From Auricularia sp. M13 (Eukaryota > Basidiomycota > Agaricomycetes > Auriculariales > Auriculariaceae), in contig CM073201.1 of the NCBI GenBank assembly GCA_037042915.1, forward strand, positions 1 to 64,000: a stretch of DNA of 64,000 bases, given 5' to 3'. Below the pieces are notes generated by a model, which was given only the letters and a program-made list of their open reading frames with translations, was not told where the DNA came from and ran no database searches. This document shows positions 44,211 through 54,580 of the stretch, in pieces. Position 1 is the stretch's first letter. The number at the start of each line of letters is the position of its first letter. Position numbers and translations under genes: made by a program.

Positions 44211-44529
44211 GTGAGGCAGGAGTCAAATGTGTTTGGGTCCGTGAGCCGTCCGACAGCATGTACGCCGCACATGGCGTGCCATCCGAATCCACGAACGGTC
44301 GCAGAGCTTATGCGCGTTGGCGACTAAGGAGATCGCATCCCGCCTACGCCCAAGTAAATGCTCTTGCTGCATGGGTGAGCTGTGTGAATCGGCTGCTTGC
44401 ATGCAGGCTTTGGCTCATATTTTGCGCTCCTTTCTTACTAGATTGTAAGATACGAGGCCAATGGGGATAAAGGGGAACAAGGAGATGTGCTACTATGGAC
44501 AGAACAGGTACAATATCAACAAGTTTGGT

Positions 44530-44903
44530 GCTCGTGGACCCATAGGCACCAGGCGAGAGAGCAGGTCGACCGATATGGCCAGGGCAGCCGCGACGCAGTT
44601 TTCGGCGGCGACGACGCGGTTCTCAGCGTCGTTGATGCAGGAGCGGCCGCGTTCGGCGATGGCAGCGCTACACTCGGCGACAGCGATGAGATCGCCAGTG
44701 TGCTCTGCTCTGCGCTGACCGCGCGCTCGTCAGCAGCAGCGACGAAGGCGGCGGCGTTGGCCTCAGCAGCGGCCGCGCGATCGTCAGCAGCGGCGGTACG
44801 TGGTTCTGCGCGCTACTCTGCGGGGACCACGCGCTCGTCAACAGCAGTGACGCGGGCTTTGGGGGTGCCGCTCTTTGGCAATGGGCATCTCGAACTCGGG
44901 GGG
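44530..44903 (-). CDS. Short Ala-rich helical frame related to the coiled-coil genes
   Basis: The minus-strand frame reads TAVDERVVPAEYRAEPRTAA, DDRAAAEANAAAFVAAADER and AVSAEQ before losing the heptad pattern. It resembles the heptad genes at 40.0 and 43.3 kb and may be another decayed paralog. No start or splice signals could be fixed. Confidence 0.35.
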
Positions 44904-45324
44904 CTACTGTAATTACAGTGGCCTGTAATTGAGGTGCGGGCACGGATGCTGGCAGAGTTCAATTACTCCGATGTACAGCGGGTTTTTGGTCAAAAGCCGA
45001 GCTGTGATAACACGGCGGCGAGGCATTGGAGAGAGACAAGTCGGAAAAAAAAAAAAAAAAGCGCGTCGGCGAGCTCACTGAGCGGTTGTATTGGGTCGCT
45101 CGGTGGGCGAAAGCAGCTGCTGGCAGGGCTGTCACTGATCAATCCACCAACCCGCCGTGGATACCCTGTTGGGAGAACCTTGGTGTCCGTGGTTCAAGAC
45201 ATGCGGAATATTCTGACTGTATTACATTTATTATGGCAGATACTACGGAGTGTTAAATTTGAATGTGTTTGGGACTACATTTTATTTTATTTTTCTCGGC
45301 ACCATAAGTTGCTAGTATGTCAAA
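44904..45324. other. No gene; A-rich tract near the right end of the element
   Basis: The stretch contains a run of 17 A (about 45043-45060) and an AT-rich segment (45220-45310). No frame of interest was seen. Confidence 0.5.
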
Positions 45325-45486
45325 GTTGGGACTTGAGGAAAGCTGGGACTTGGGACTCGATTTCTTAGGACCTGTAAAAGTTGGGACCTGGGACTGGGTT
45401 CTTGGGACCGGAATATGAGGGGTGGACTGTAGTGTGGAAATTGGGACCTGGGACCCGAGTCTGTAATATAAGGAACTTGGGACCAT
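45325..45486 (-). repeat. Right subterminal TTGGGACC-type repeat array
   Basis: Copies of TTGGGACC, GGGACTTGGGACT and GGGACCTGGGACT recur every 10-25 bases, G-rich on the plus strand. This is the inverse orientation of the array inside the left end (16873-17190). The array runs directly into the right terminal repeat. Confidence 0.75.
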
Positions 45487-45515
45487 TATACTGAATACAG
45501 GAGTGCTTATATACC

Positions 45516-45777
45516 TGCTGAGAATAGCACGTAGGACGGCATTGCACGCAATGAGAGCATGCTTGATCCCATGTTCGACGGACGGCTCGAGCGGCGTCCG
45601 GCGTTTTTCGATCGAGGCCTTAATGCGCTGTAGCGCGCGCGTGAACGAGTCGATATCGATGATGAGCTCGCGGATTTTAGCGGAGGCGCCGGTCGCCTCG
45701 CTCAGCGCTGCGCGGAGCTGCCATGCGAGCTGTAGCACGGCGACGATGTCTCCGAACGAGCTGAAGGAGATGGGCAT
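45516..45777 (-). pseudogene. N-terminal part of the gene split by the 28.7 kb element
   Basis: The frame starts MPISFSSFGDIVAVLQLAW at 45777 and continues RAALSEATGASAKIRELIID, DSFTRALQRIKASIEKR and CNAVLRAILSR, then runs into the element's right end. The paralog at 46750 reads FNAVGDFIAVLQLAWQLRAA in the same place. The last codons before the break (ATTCTCAGCA on the minus strand) are repeated at the start of the C-terminal part at 16830-16839. No other damage is seen in this part. N-termini of this type occur in many Agaricomycete proteins of unknown function, some linked to STAND or ubiquitin-like architectures. Confidence 0.85.
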
Positions 45778-46749
45778 GCTAGTGAGTCAACGGAGATGCG
45801 GACGCAGCGACGTCGACGGCTGGCTCATATATGTGCCACGAATCCCTTACCCGCTGCATTGCACTAGAAGCTGCAGCGGAAGTGTCGGGAAACCACAGGA
45901 TATCGAGCAGTGTCCCGGTTTGTGCGGAGGGCGGGTTCAGTACAAGTACAGTATATGGCGCCAGTCTGCTCTCAATGAGGTATATTTGGTTCGAGAGAAG
46001 CAGTGAGCGGTGCTCACTGCACGTTCTCCCCGGCCTCAGGCTTCAGGGCGGACGCAGACGCGAGATAACATCGGAGCTGTAGGTGAATTGGGGAGAGGGC
46101 CCGCAAAAAGGGACCAGTGGCTCCCGTTCGGGACAGCTGCAGGAGGCGGATCTATTATACAGCATCCATTAACGCGTTGTTGAGAAGCGATGTTAACGCT
46201 GTAAACACCAATTGACCGACGGGGAAAGCTGAGCACGAAGCAACGGGTTTTATTTGGCGTCCGGTCGAGCGTTCCTCGAGCGTAGCACTCGCCTAGAGAG
46301 CATGTGCAGGCCGACGAAGCGCGGGGTGAGGGACAGCAGCCGGAGTCCCGCTGGTATTCGCGCGCTAGCGGCTGTCAAGGTAGCAGCAGAGGCAGCCCGT
46401 TGTCACGCGAGTTGATGAGAATCGTGCCCAGGATTGTGTTTGTGGCGCAGAACCCGTTCACGCGGCGACGGGAACCATGCATGTGAGCGCAACGCCAGCG
46501 TCGATGTGCGGGGGCATGAGTGTGCGCCACGCGCGCCGGGGCGTATGGCAGTGACGCCGACGTCGAGCGACCCAGGCTCAATGAAGCAGCCCACAGGGAG
46601 CGCGCGACGCGGATACGATGCGCGGCAGCGTCGCGGAACCACGAGTAGTATAGCAATTAGACAGGCTGAGTAAGCCAGTGATTTTATGCCCATCGCCGGT
46701 GATAGTATTAATACTCCTGTGTGAGTTGAGCTCCCGCCCCTGGTGCTCG
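45778..46749. other. Divergent intergenic region between target gene and its paralog
   Basis: The two paralogs face away from each other across about 970 bp. Frames inside are short and without domains. It probably holds both promoters. Confidence 0.5.
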
Positions 46750-47628
46750 ATGCTCATCACCTTCAACGCTGTCGGTGACTTTATCGCCGTGCTGCAGCTT
46801 GCATGGCAGCTGCGCGCCGCTTTGAGCCAGGCGACTGGCGCCTCGGCCGAGATACGGGAGCTCGTGATCGACATCGACTCTTTCACACAGGCGCTGCAAC
46901 ATATCAAGTCTTTGTTGGAGCAGCGCGCAACGCTGCAGCCTGCCGTTGAGAATGGGATACAACACGCAATCGGCGTGTGCCACCAGGTCCTTTCTCTTAT
47001 GCTCAACAAGATAGCCGCGTTCAAGACCCGGATGACGCGCAAGGTCGGCGCTGGGGCGTGGCGGCAGTACTGGGCTATGGCGGCGTGGAGTATCCTCGGC
47101 GGGAAGAAGGATGTCAACGGACTGCGCGTGCGGCTGCTGGAGCAGATCAATGTCATCCAGACGTACCTGGCTCTCTCGCAGTCGTGCGTTCCCGCGCGGA
47201 CAGCCGGACAATTGCTGACCTGACGGCCAGAAACGATCAGGCTGCCGTCCTGGAGGTCGTCGCCCATCAGGGAACTACGTTGGGTAGGATTTTCAGTGTT
47301 GTGCAGGACATCCAACTGCGCTTCGACGTCGGCATACCCTCATTTCAGTTCTATGATGAAACGACACGGGAATACTATCATCCATTCGTTCGCACGTCCC
47401 TCCAAGTACGTGATCATCTGCCTGAGCCCGCCCCCCTAGCTACTTAATATTCGTCCATAGAAATACAGAACATTGCAACAATCGCTCTTCGCCGGCTCCT
47501 ACATCCCATATGATGACGATTACCCCGAGGACTTTGTGCTGGACCCGGTAAAATTCCAACACGTCGCGACGCAAAGGCCAGCGTTGGGGATTACTGGGCT
47601 GCATCTGCCTGGCGAATGTTCAAGCTGA
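46750..47628 (+). CDS. Intact paralog of the element's target gene; unknown function
   Basis: Three exons (46750-47180, 47231-47405, 47461-47628; introns 50 and 55 nt, canonical) give 257 aa. The N-terminal helical domain begins MLITFNAVGDFIAVLQLAWQ and includes IRELVIDIDSFTQALQHI. A middle block has KTRMTRKVGAGAWRQYWAMA and WSILGGKKDVNGLRVRLLEQ. The C-terminal part has FSVVQDIQLRFDVGIPSFQF and SLQKYRTLQQSLFAGSYIP. The exon structure matches the split copy, whose last exon aligns with KYRTLQQ. No signal peptide or TM segment is present. The N-terminus resembles helical domains that precede STAND or ubiquitin-like modules in mushroom genomes; that is a resemblance only. The end at 47628 is chosen because the split paralog ends at a matching point. 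Confidence 0.72.
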
Positions 47629-48368
47629 TCGCGCATCTCTCTGGCAGGATCGCGCTGTACAGCGCCCTTGGGGAGTTTGTTGCGATGCACTCGCAACGGG
47701 TCCAGTGCTGCTTCTTCAAAGAGCAGGTGTTCGACCAATGGCAAGTCCTCATCGGGATGGGCAGGCCGCGGCGGAGCGAGAGCGTGGACATCATCAAGGC
47801 CCTGGTCGAGCGCAGGCACGATGCCGGCGCTGCGTGCAATTGCGAACCCGGCGCGCGGTGCGGCGATCGGTACCCACTGGCAGCGGACCGTCTCTCTTCG
47901 CAATCGCGGCAGTGGCTTCCGTTGCAGCGCGCGGTCATCAGACTCGACATCATCCGCGCCATGGCATCCACCGTGACCATCGACGCTGCCGCCGCATCCG
48001 GGCATGTCGCACTCTGCGATGAGATCTTCAATCTCCTCAGCATGTGCCCACACCCGTGCGTCCTCTATATTCAACTGCCATCTCGGCCTCATGCGATCGT
48101 CTGTCTGTCTGGCCGCAATGATTTCAGCAAGTATCTGCAGCGCGAAATCGTGCCGCTGCTCGAGCTGCACGTCGAGCACCAGCAGCCCAGTCTGCGCACC
48201 ATCCGCGGCGTGCTGCAAAAGGTGCCCGTCGCGGACGGCGACATATGGAATCCGCTCTGGTTCCAGCCGAACATCTACTTCGAGGGCCCGCGCGTCCGGT
48301 TCGGCTGGAAGGAGCCGCACACCTCACAGCGTTTCAACAGCTTGCAATGGTTCTTGAAGCTGCGCTGA
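47616..48368 (+). CDS. Hypothetical protein, 250 codons
   Basis: A single open frame reads LIAHLSGRIALYSALGEFVA, FKEQVFDQWQVLIGMGRP, a Cys-rich patch (CNCEPGARCGD), LQREIVPLLELHVEHQQPS and FQPNIYFEGPRVRFGWKEP, ending SLQWFLKLR. It overlaps the end of the previous gene in another frame, so the true start may lie slightly downstream. It might instead be a 3-prime exon of that gene joined by a very short intron. No family is recognised. Confidence 0.5.
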   Translation: MFKLIAHLSGRIALYSALGEFVAMHSQRVQCCFFKEQVFDQWQVLIGMGRPRRSESVDIIKALVERRHDAGAACNCEPGARCGDRYPLAADRLSSQSRQWLPLQRAVIRLDIIRAMASTVTIDAAAASGHVALCDEIFNLLSMCPHPCVLYIQLPSRPHAIVCLSGRNDFSKYLQREIVPLLELHVEHQQPSLRTIRGVLQKVPVADGDIWNPLWFQPNIYFEGPRVRFGWKEPHTSQRFNSLQWFLKLR

Positions 48369-48977
48369 TGTTGGCTGGGAGAGAGGGAAAGGAAAAGTCG
48401 TTGTTACGCTGGTAAAGCCGGCACCATTACCAGGAGAGAGAATTGATCATACCTGTTAAAATGGTGTACCTGCGCTCGATCATATACAGTTAAGAAGTAT
48501 GTATAGATTCCTATGGCAGGTGTGATAGTGTCTGCTATGTTCATAAATTTTCCCTGTGATTAATCCGGATTCTCTATGCAATAATCATACAGCAATCAAC
48601 TAACTATGTCAGGAGCTGTTTCTGAGATTATTGGAGGGGTCTTTGAGAAATCATATGTGTCTAGTATCGCATTCTATGATCAATGCCGACCCCAGATTCA
48701 AATCACACTTGACTAGTTGGATCCCACTATCTCCGAGTCAGTGATTCATTGAGGCAAGTGGAACTGATCACACCTGAGGAAGTGGAAACAGCAGCAGTGA
48801 TCATTCCCTGAGCAAGTCACTAATCAGACACATGTTCATGGACTATTGTCCATGGAACTTCACCATTGATGCCGTTGTGATCGTCCATCGCGAAAGATAT
48901 TGAGCGCACCGTCCGATTAATTAAAACGACTTAAACTGAAGATAATGTACATGCAAACGAAAACTGCGGTCCGTATC
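48369..48977. other. AT-rich noncoding stretch
   Basis: The base composition is clearly richer in A and T than in the flanking genes, and no frame of note occurs. I looked for inverted ends and a target duplication, as for a MITE, and found none I could defend. Confidence 0.45.
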
Positions 48978-51207
48978 TCATTTCTTATTTTTCTTCGGAT
49001 TTATCACGGATGGCTTCCGAGTCGCACTATTGCGGGTGCGAGTACTAGGTGCATCAGACACATCGAGCGGAACCTTTGCTCTCTTCGTAGCGGGAGCTTC
49101 ATTCGCGTTGTCATCTGATGCCCTGCAAGCAAGCAATGAGTAACTGTGTTCAATGAATGAACCGCAACGTACTTCCGTTTCACACCTGCCTTCTTTCCCG
49201 CACCCTGTACCACCGTTGCTTCACGTACCGCAACGTCCTCAGCCGCGTGGTTGCCCTTATCTCCGCATCTAGCACCACGCCCCCCGCCACGTCGTTGTCC
49301 CTGTCCGCGCGCCACTGCAGCGGCCTTGCCGCGACGCTTGGTTCCGGTGGTCGGTGGTGCTGCTGTTGCGTCATCGTCGAGTGGTTCTGAAGCGGCCTTG
49401 TCGCCGTCTTCAGCTGCCTCGGATCGAGGAAGGTTTGCTACGTCCTGGTCCAAAGGCGGCTGCTGCTGTGGGGTTGGAGAACGCGACGGCACAGGCTGTT
49501 CCGGCGAAGGCAAAATTGTAGCGCTTGTTGCGGGACGGCACATAGGGCTTGAGGGTGCGCGAAGCGCGCCCTCGTTAATGCCTTGCTGTATTTGCGGAGG
49601 GTCTGGCGAAGCGGGCGGTTGAGCAGGTTTCTCGGGTGGCGGATTCTTGCGCGCGTTTGCCAGCGCCTCTCTGGGTCACAATCAGACGCGGTGTTGAACA
49701 TGTAGTCAAACTACTCACTGCGCTAACCGTTTTTGCAGTTTGTGGGCCAGTCGATTAGCCCGAAAGTCATTCGTAGCACGAGTGATGGCGGCCTGATGGT
49801 AGCCAAAGCGCAACGGCTCCTCGACAGACCGGCGATGCATCTGGCATTTCTGAACGTGCGTGTAGAGGTCCAGGAACTGCTGTTCCGCCATTTCCTCCGG
49901 GTTTCGGAAAGTAACCCCGTCTGGCACACGGGTTGGGGTCACAAAGTCATTCGGGTTCTTGGAGACTTCGTCCCAGAAGCGTTCGCAATCGTCAAGCGGT
50001 GCATCGGTACAATCTAGAGTAAAGTCAAACAGAAAATAGCGCAGAGAGTAGGCACTGCTCACGTGCGAAGAGGTCTTCGAAATACACCTTCAGGGCCTTG
50101 CGCAGTTGAAGCAATTGAGGGCCAGTACAAGACGTTGGCAGCTCCGGCAGCTCCGTGCAGTAGCGGCCTGTGTCGCGATCAGGCACCAGGTGGACGGATT
50201 GCTATGCGGCACGCACCAGTCGTCAGATCGCTCTCGTATTCTGACCATCGTGGTGCAACGAAATCTTTGTAGCCGGAGATGTCGAAAAATCGCGGTTCAT
50301 CCGGGAGCGATGACCAAAAATTTCTGCTGCCGTTAGCCTCAACGTCTTGTCCACCAGTGCAAACATACCGAAAGCGATGCAGTCGCTTATCCTCCTCGCC
50401 GATGTAAAATCCTTGAAGCGCTACAACAAAGACTTTCCCGAGGCCTTTCGACTTGATCTTGTCCTCGACCTTCTCCGAGAACCAGCCGGCAAATCCGCGC
50501 TGACGGCTGCGACCCAAATCAGATGCCGCAAGTAATATGTGAATACAAACTGTACTCACTCCTGGACAACAGAGGAAAGCGTGGCCCTCTGCTCCTCCTC
50601 CTCCTTCCGGACCTTGGCGAGAACCGTCCAGCTCTCCCGCTCACTCTCAGGAAGCTCGTCGAAGAGTTGCTTCAGCATCTTCTTCCTCTCGCCGAGGTAG
50701 CCAGGTGGCAATTTCTTGGGAGCAGCGGTGATACCGAGGGAGGCGAGGGTTGCCGCATGAAGACGTTCTTTGTTGGATTGAACGGTTGCCCAAAGCTCTG
50801 ATGGCCCAGTAGCACGCAGCGGACTCTCCTCGCTCTGGCCGCCACCCTCTTCGAATTTCGTGAGCTTGGCAAGTTTCTTGCGATCACTATGGTTGCGTAG
50901 CCATCGCTCGGAAGACTGGGTGAGGTAAATTTATGAATGTCCAATGGAGCACTCAAGCGGCGCTCACATTGAATATCTCGTCAAATGTTTTGGTTGAGCC
51001 GTCGTCGTTCCGTGGATTGCCGGCGAAGTCGGGTTGTGCAAACGGTTGCAGCTTGTATTCATCCATGTAGTGCTTTAGCAGGCGAAAGAAGTCGCCTTCA
51101 CGTGACGTCCCCTTCTGTGCGTCGACCGCGTGCGCATCGACAAGAGACCTGAGCTTTGGGAGAGCCCAATCCACGAATGCCTGCGTCAACTTCAGTTCTT
51201 TGCCCAT
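48978..51207 (-). CDS. Lys/Glu-rich protein of unknown function, probably nuclear
   Basis: The start at 51207 (MGKELKLTQAFVDWALPKL) is followed by FRLLKHYMDEYKLQPFAQPD, an intron near 50968-50917, and a charged region with YLGERKKMLKQLFDELPESE. A domain with GFAGWFSEKVEDKIKSKGLG and GFYIGEEDKRLHRFRYVC and a short exon with PTSCTGPQLLQLRKALKVYF come next. Then TRVPDGVTFRNPEEMAEQQF and FGYHQAAITRATNDFRANRL. The C-terminal third is Pro/Ala-rich with basic clusters (TGTKRRGKAAAVARGQGQ) and ends NPKKNKK at 48978. At least five introns with usual borders separate these parts. Basic clusters suggest nuclear location. I recognise no domain. Confidence 0.65.
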
Positions 51208-53685
51208 CGCGGGAAGGGGAGAGCAAATATGACCACTCACGCTATTGCGCAAGTCTTATATAGGTCACGACCACAATGTGGTTTTGTTCACCACCGAACA
51301 AGGCTGGGAAGCGCACCACCGGCAATAGCCTGGATCGGATTCGCCTGCAATTTGGCGCTCGAGCAGGTCCAGCTTCAACTTGGCCGTCGTCGTTGTTGTC
51401 ACGCCCGTGTTCGGATTCCGGAACGACTGCGCGGAAGGCCTTGCGTAGGCACAACGACGGTCGTGGAGCGCGCGCGAGAATGCGAGCCAGCCGGTGTTGC
51501 ATCTGTCGCGATAGCCCAGGTATTGAATGTCCTTCTTGGTGCTTTCAGTTTTGCCTGTGCCATACTCGCCACTGCAGGGATTGGGTCAGCAAAGGTGAGA
51601 GCAAGAGGAATAAAAACGAAGCAGAGCAAGGGTGGGCGGGAACGGGACCAGGACTGGCGCGTTAAGGCGCTGCGGGGTGTGCGTCCGACGCGCACTGCGT
51701 GACAACGAGCGCGACAGAGGAAAACCGAAAGATAACAAGGGCTCGCGCGGGCTCTCCACAGCGCATCTACAGACCTCGTCCGTGTGGTAATCGCGAGCGT
51801 GACATCCATCTCGTATGCGCTAAACGCGGCGCAGGCTATAGACAACGGAGCTGAGTGAAGGGAGCGAGCAACAAAGCGACGAACAATGGAAATGAAAATC
51901 AAGGAGCAAAGTATGCAGCGGGCATGCGCGGTGGCGGGAATAGAGGGGAAGGGAGCTCTGACCGCATCCCCTTGCAGTCATTCACGCAGACACCAGCTCA
52001 GGCGCGGGAACCATGGCCCGCGCGGCTAAACAGCAAACGATGCTAGTGGCGCAGTCACAAACGAGGGCGCGCAGTGAAGCAGAGGGAAGGGCACGTAAGG
52101 GCGAGCTGCATGCGTGCGCAGGCCAGTGCGCGCGCAAGCCATCGGACGGCGAGGTCGACGGTCGTCATGGACAAGCGCATCGCACGCCGCAAAGTCGCGA
52201 TGGCGCGCAAGGCACAGGATGGACGAGCGCGGCGCGACTACCACGAACTCGAGTCCAGCACGCTCTCGCGAATAAATCTGTCACTGAGCAAAGCAGCGCA
52301 GGGATTGCAACTTGAGCTTTCGTCCGCGCCAGACACTCTCCCGGCAGGAACCGGACAGAACACGACTGGTTCGCCCGCCGTGGTACACACGCGCGCCGGC
52401 GCCTCGTGTGCGACTACCGGCTGACATACTGCTACCGTTCAATGATAGCCGCGACCAAGCTCTTCGGGTGCCGTTCTCGAGCGCGCCACACGAACGGCTT
52501 GCCCATGGTGTCCAGCGCTGCGCCGCTGTCCCGCGGAGACACCGGGTACAAGGGAACCCGTAGCAGCACAGATAGCCCATGTCAGGCTACAATGGCGGGG
52601 CGATGCGGGATAGCGCACAAGACGTCAGGCGAGCGCCCATGCTACCTTTGCGACCCAACGCGCGACCAAGTCATCAGTCGTCGACCTGGGCACCCATTGC
52701 GGATGAACACAGGTCCCCGCGACCAATTCGGAATACAGCGCCGTGGTACGACGCAGAATAGCGTCCCACATGTATGGCGCTGCGGGCGTTGGCAGAAGCA
52801 GGTCGCTTTGCCCCACATCAGCGTTGAAATTAAAGAGCAAGCAGACGCGGCAGTCGAGCGACCGCGCGCGGACGTCCAAGCCGCGCGGCGCGTCAGAGTG
52901 CAATGCCAAGTAGGCTGCGCGTCGATGGAAACCGCGGCAAGAAATTGACCAAGGAAGATGGAAAATGAAAATGAAGGAGCAATGCATGAAAAGAAAAACG
53001 GTGCAGATGTGCAAGTAGGTTTACCGGGGACGAATGCATCACAATGCAGAACAGCCAGATACCAGGAAGTAATGGATACGGCTGTCAGGTACGGCATGCA
53101 GTACTTCTTTCAGTCGCAGCAGACAGGACTTGACGCGCAGCCCAGCGACCCGGACAGTAGCTGAGCGCGCGCCAACGGTAGGCTGCGTTGTGGCGCGGCG
53201 GCGGCGAGTGAGCAGAGGATGGTGCACGCTGAAGCAGACAGCATGGCGCTACACGGCCCGCAGATCAACGTGCTCGTCGTCAACATGGGCGAAAGGCTTC
53301 ACGGCACGCCATACATAGCGCGCAGCTCGTCGTATATGCACAGCTCGTGACTGTAGACGAGCATGTGCAGCCAGCCATCAACGTTCGGCGGATGAGCACC
53401 GCTGGGCTACAGACGCCTGGAGTAGTGACGAACAAGGAAACGAAAAAAGGAAGGCCGGAAGAGCTTTGCAGCGCAGCGCTCGCAGACGCACGGTCAAACA
53501 GCATTCGCAATTGGCACACGAGCTTGTTCGTATGCGTGCAAGCGCGACCCAGAGCACGAGCAAGCCAGCTCTGGGCAGGGTGTCCATGACGACAGGCGAA
53601 TGACAGGGAAAGAAACGCTCACCCCGTGATTCGAACCCGCGTGCTTTGGAAGGAGGGGAGGGAAAGAGCAGACTGGATTGTACGT
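51208..53685. other. No gene recognised
   Basis: This is GC-rich DNA with open frames on several strands at once (for example 51.3-51.9, 52.0-52.6 and 52.6-53.1 kb). None has recognisable domains, hydrophobic patterns or coherent splicing. It may be old decayed coding DNA. Confidence 0.4.
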
Positions 53686-54079
53686 ACGTAATGAGGACGG
53701 ACTGGTTCTCGCGTTCCTCGCCCATGTTGACCCATGCGCGCTCGGCGATAGCGAATGTGGGGCGGGTTCTCGTCTTGTCGCCGCGCATGGTACTGGGCAA
53801 CGCTCTTGTCCGAATCAGATTGGGTAGCTGCTTGTACGGGTTCATCGCGACCAGCGACAGGCCCGAGTATGTCTGTCGCAGCGGTCAGGTCAGAGCGCGC
53901 ATACCGGGCGGGATGACGCACGCAGATGGCATCGGAGCCGTGATGCAGACACAGTTGTGGATGACAGAGGCCTCGTTGAGGAAGGTGAGGTCGGCCATGT
54001 CCTTGACCCGGTCAAACTTGGGCTGGTTCATCTTGCTCAGCTCGTCCAGCGACACCAGCTGTATCTGCCGAAGGTCCAA
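53686..54079 (-). pseudogene. Fragment of a class II myosin heavy-chain motor domain
   Basis: Reading the minus strand: [20 protein letters not shown] and [17 protein letters not shown] (the start of the myosin motor, just before the first loop). After a break comes TYSGLSLVAMNPYKQLPNL, RTRPTFAIAERAWVNMGEER and ENQSVL. In a working myosin the P-loop GESGAGKT should follow directly; here it is absent and unrelated DNA continues. The N-terminal SH3-like part is not visible either. This is a piece of about 110 codons from a housekeeping gene, next to the second KDZ transposon. Confidence 0.82.
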
Positions 54080-54284
54080 TCAGGGATGCATACAGCCAGC
54101 CTGGAAGGGGCGGACCTTGCTGTTGGCGGCAAGATACAAGTATGATGCGGCTGACAGTCATGCAGTAGTCGCAGTGTCGGAGAGAGATTGGAACTGCGGC
54201 GACAGCCGCAGGCCTCTCGTCAGTTTGCTCCTGCCTTGCGCACGTGCCGACAAATTTCTACTTTATTCTGCATGAGAATTGGGC

Positions 54285-54580
54285 AGCCCTATGTCACTGC
54301 CAGCACTTGAAGAGCTCAAATCTCAACTTCCGGCTCTATTCATGCGGCCAAAACCGCTGAGCACTCCCATGTTTGCTCCTTCCTTACGCATGCGCTAGTA
54401 AAATTCTAACTAATCTCGCAGCCAAATGCGCTAGCCCTATGTCATTTCATGCGCTCGACGAAGTCCATTTGCAGATTCCGGCTTTATTCGTGGGTCGTTC
54501 ATGTCATCATTGGCTCGAGCCCTGAATGCTTGAAGATCCAGCACAAATACATGCTCCTACACTAGAAATAGGACCACTCC
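54285..54580 (+). repeat. Two imperfect 148 bp direct repeats beside the second KDZ element
   Basis: AGCCCTATGTCA, followed some 40 bases later by TTCCGGCTnTATTC, occurs at 54285 and again at 54433 with the same internal spacing. The units are diverged. They may be subterminal repeats at the 3-prime end of the KDZ element; no inverted counterpart was found near 58.2 kb. Confidence 0.45.

Larger units (their letters stand above)
16840..45515. mobile_element. Candidate 28.7 kb KDZ-TET/JBP transposable element with cargo
   Basis: The inserted DNA splits one host gene. The sequence TGCTGAGAAT occurs at both junctions (16830-16839 and 45516-45525) and encodes the same residues (ILS) in both gene halves, so it is a target-site duplication of up to 10 bp. 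The element ends are imperfect inverted repeats about 40 bp long (GGGCTATCTCAAGC... and GGTATATAAGCACT..., both running into GTATAnTGGTCCCAA). They are followed inward by motif arrays in opposite orientation. Inside lie a KDZ transposase, a TET/JBP dioxygenase, a kinase and at least eight further genes or fragments. A 10 bp duplication is close to that of MULE-like elements; related Zisupton elements make 8 bp. Whether the whole unit moved at once, or a smaller element later gained nested DNA, cannot be told from one copy. Confidence 0.75.

Noticed and set aside
16840-45515. Starship-type giant element
   Set aside because: No DUF3435 tyrosine recombinase captain at either end. Inverted ends and a KDZ transposase point to a DDE-type element instead.
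47545-47580. A 29 nt intron joining the target-gene paralog to the ORF at 47616
   Set aside because: It is shorter than any other intron here, and the split paralog ends at the position matching the stop at 47628.
48369-48977. Possible MITE because of AT-rich composition
   Set aside because: No inverted ends or flanking duplication could be found, unlike the MITE at 10196.
53615-53650. tRNA-like T-arm (GGTTCGAATC on the minus strand)
   Set aside because: No D-arm, anticodon stem or matching acceptor stem could be folded around it, and the T-stem bases do not pair.
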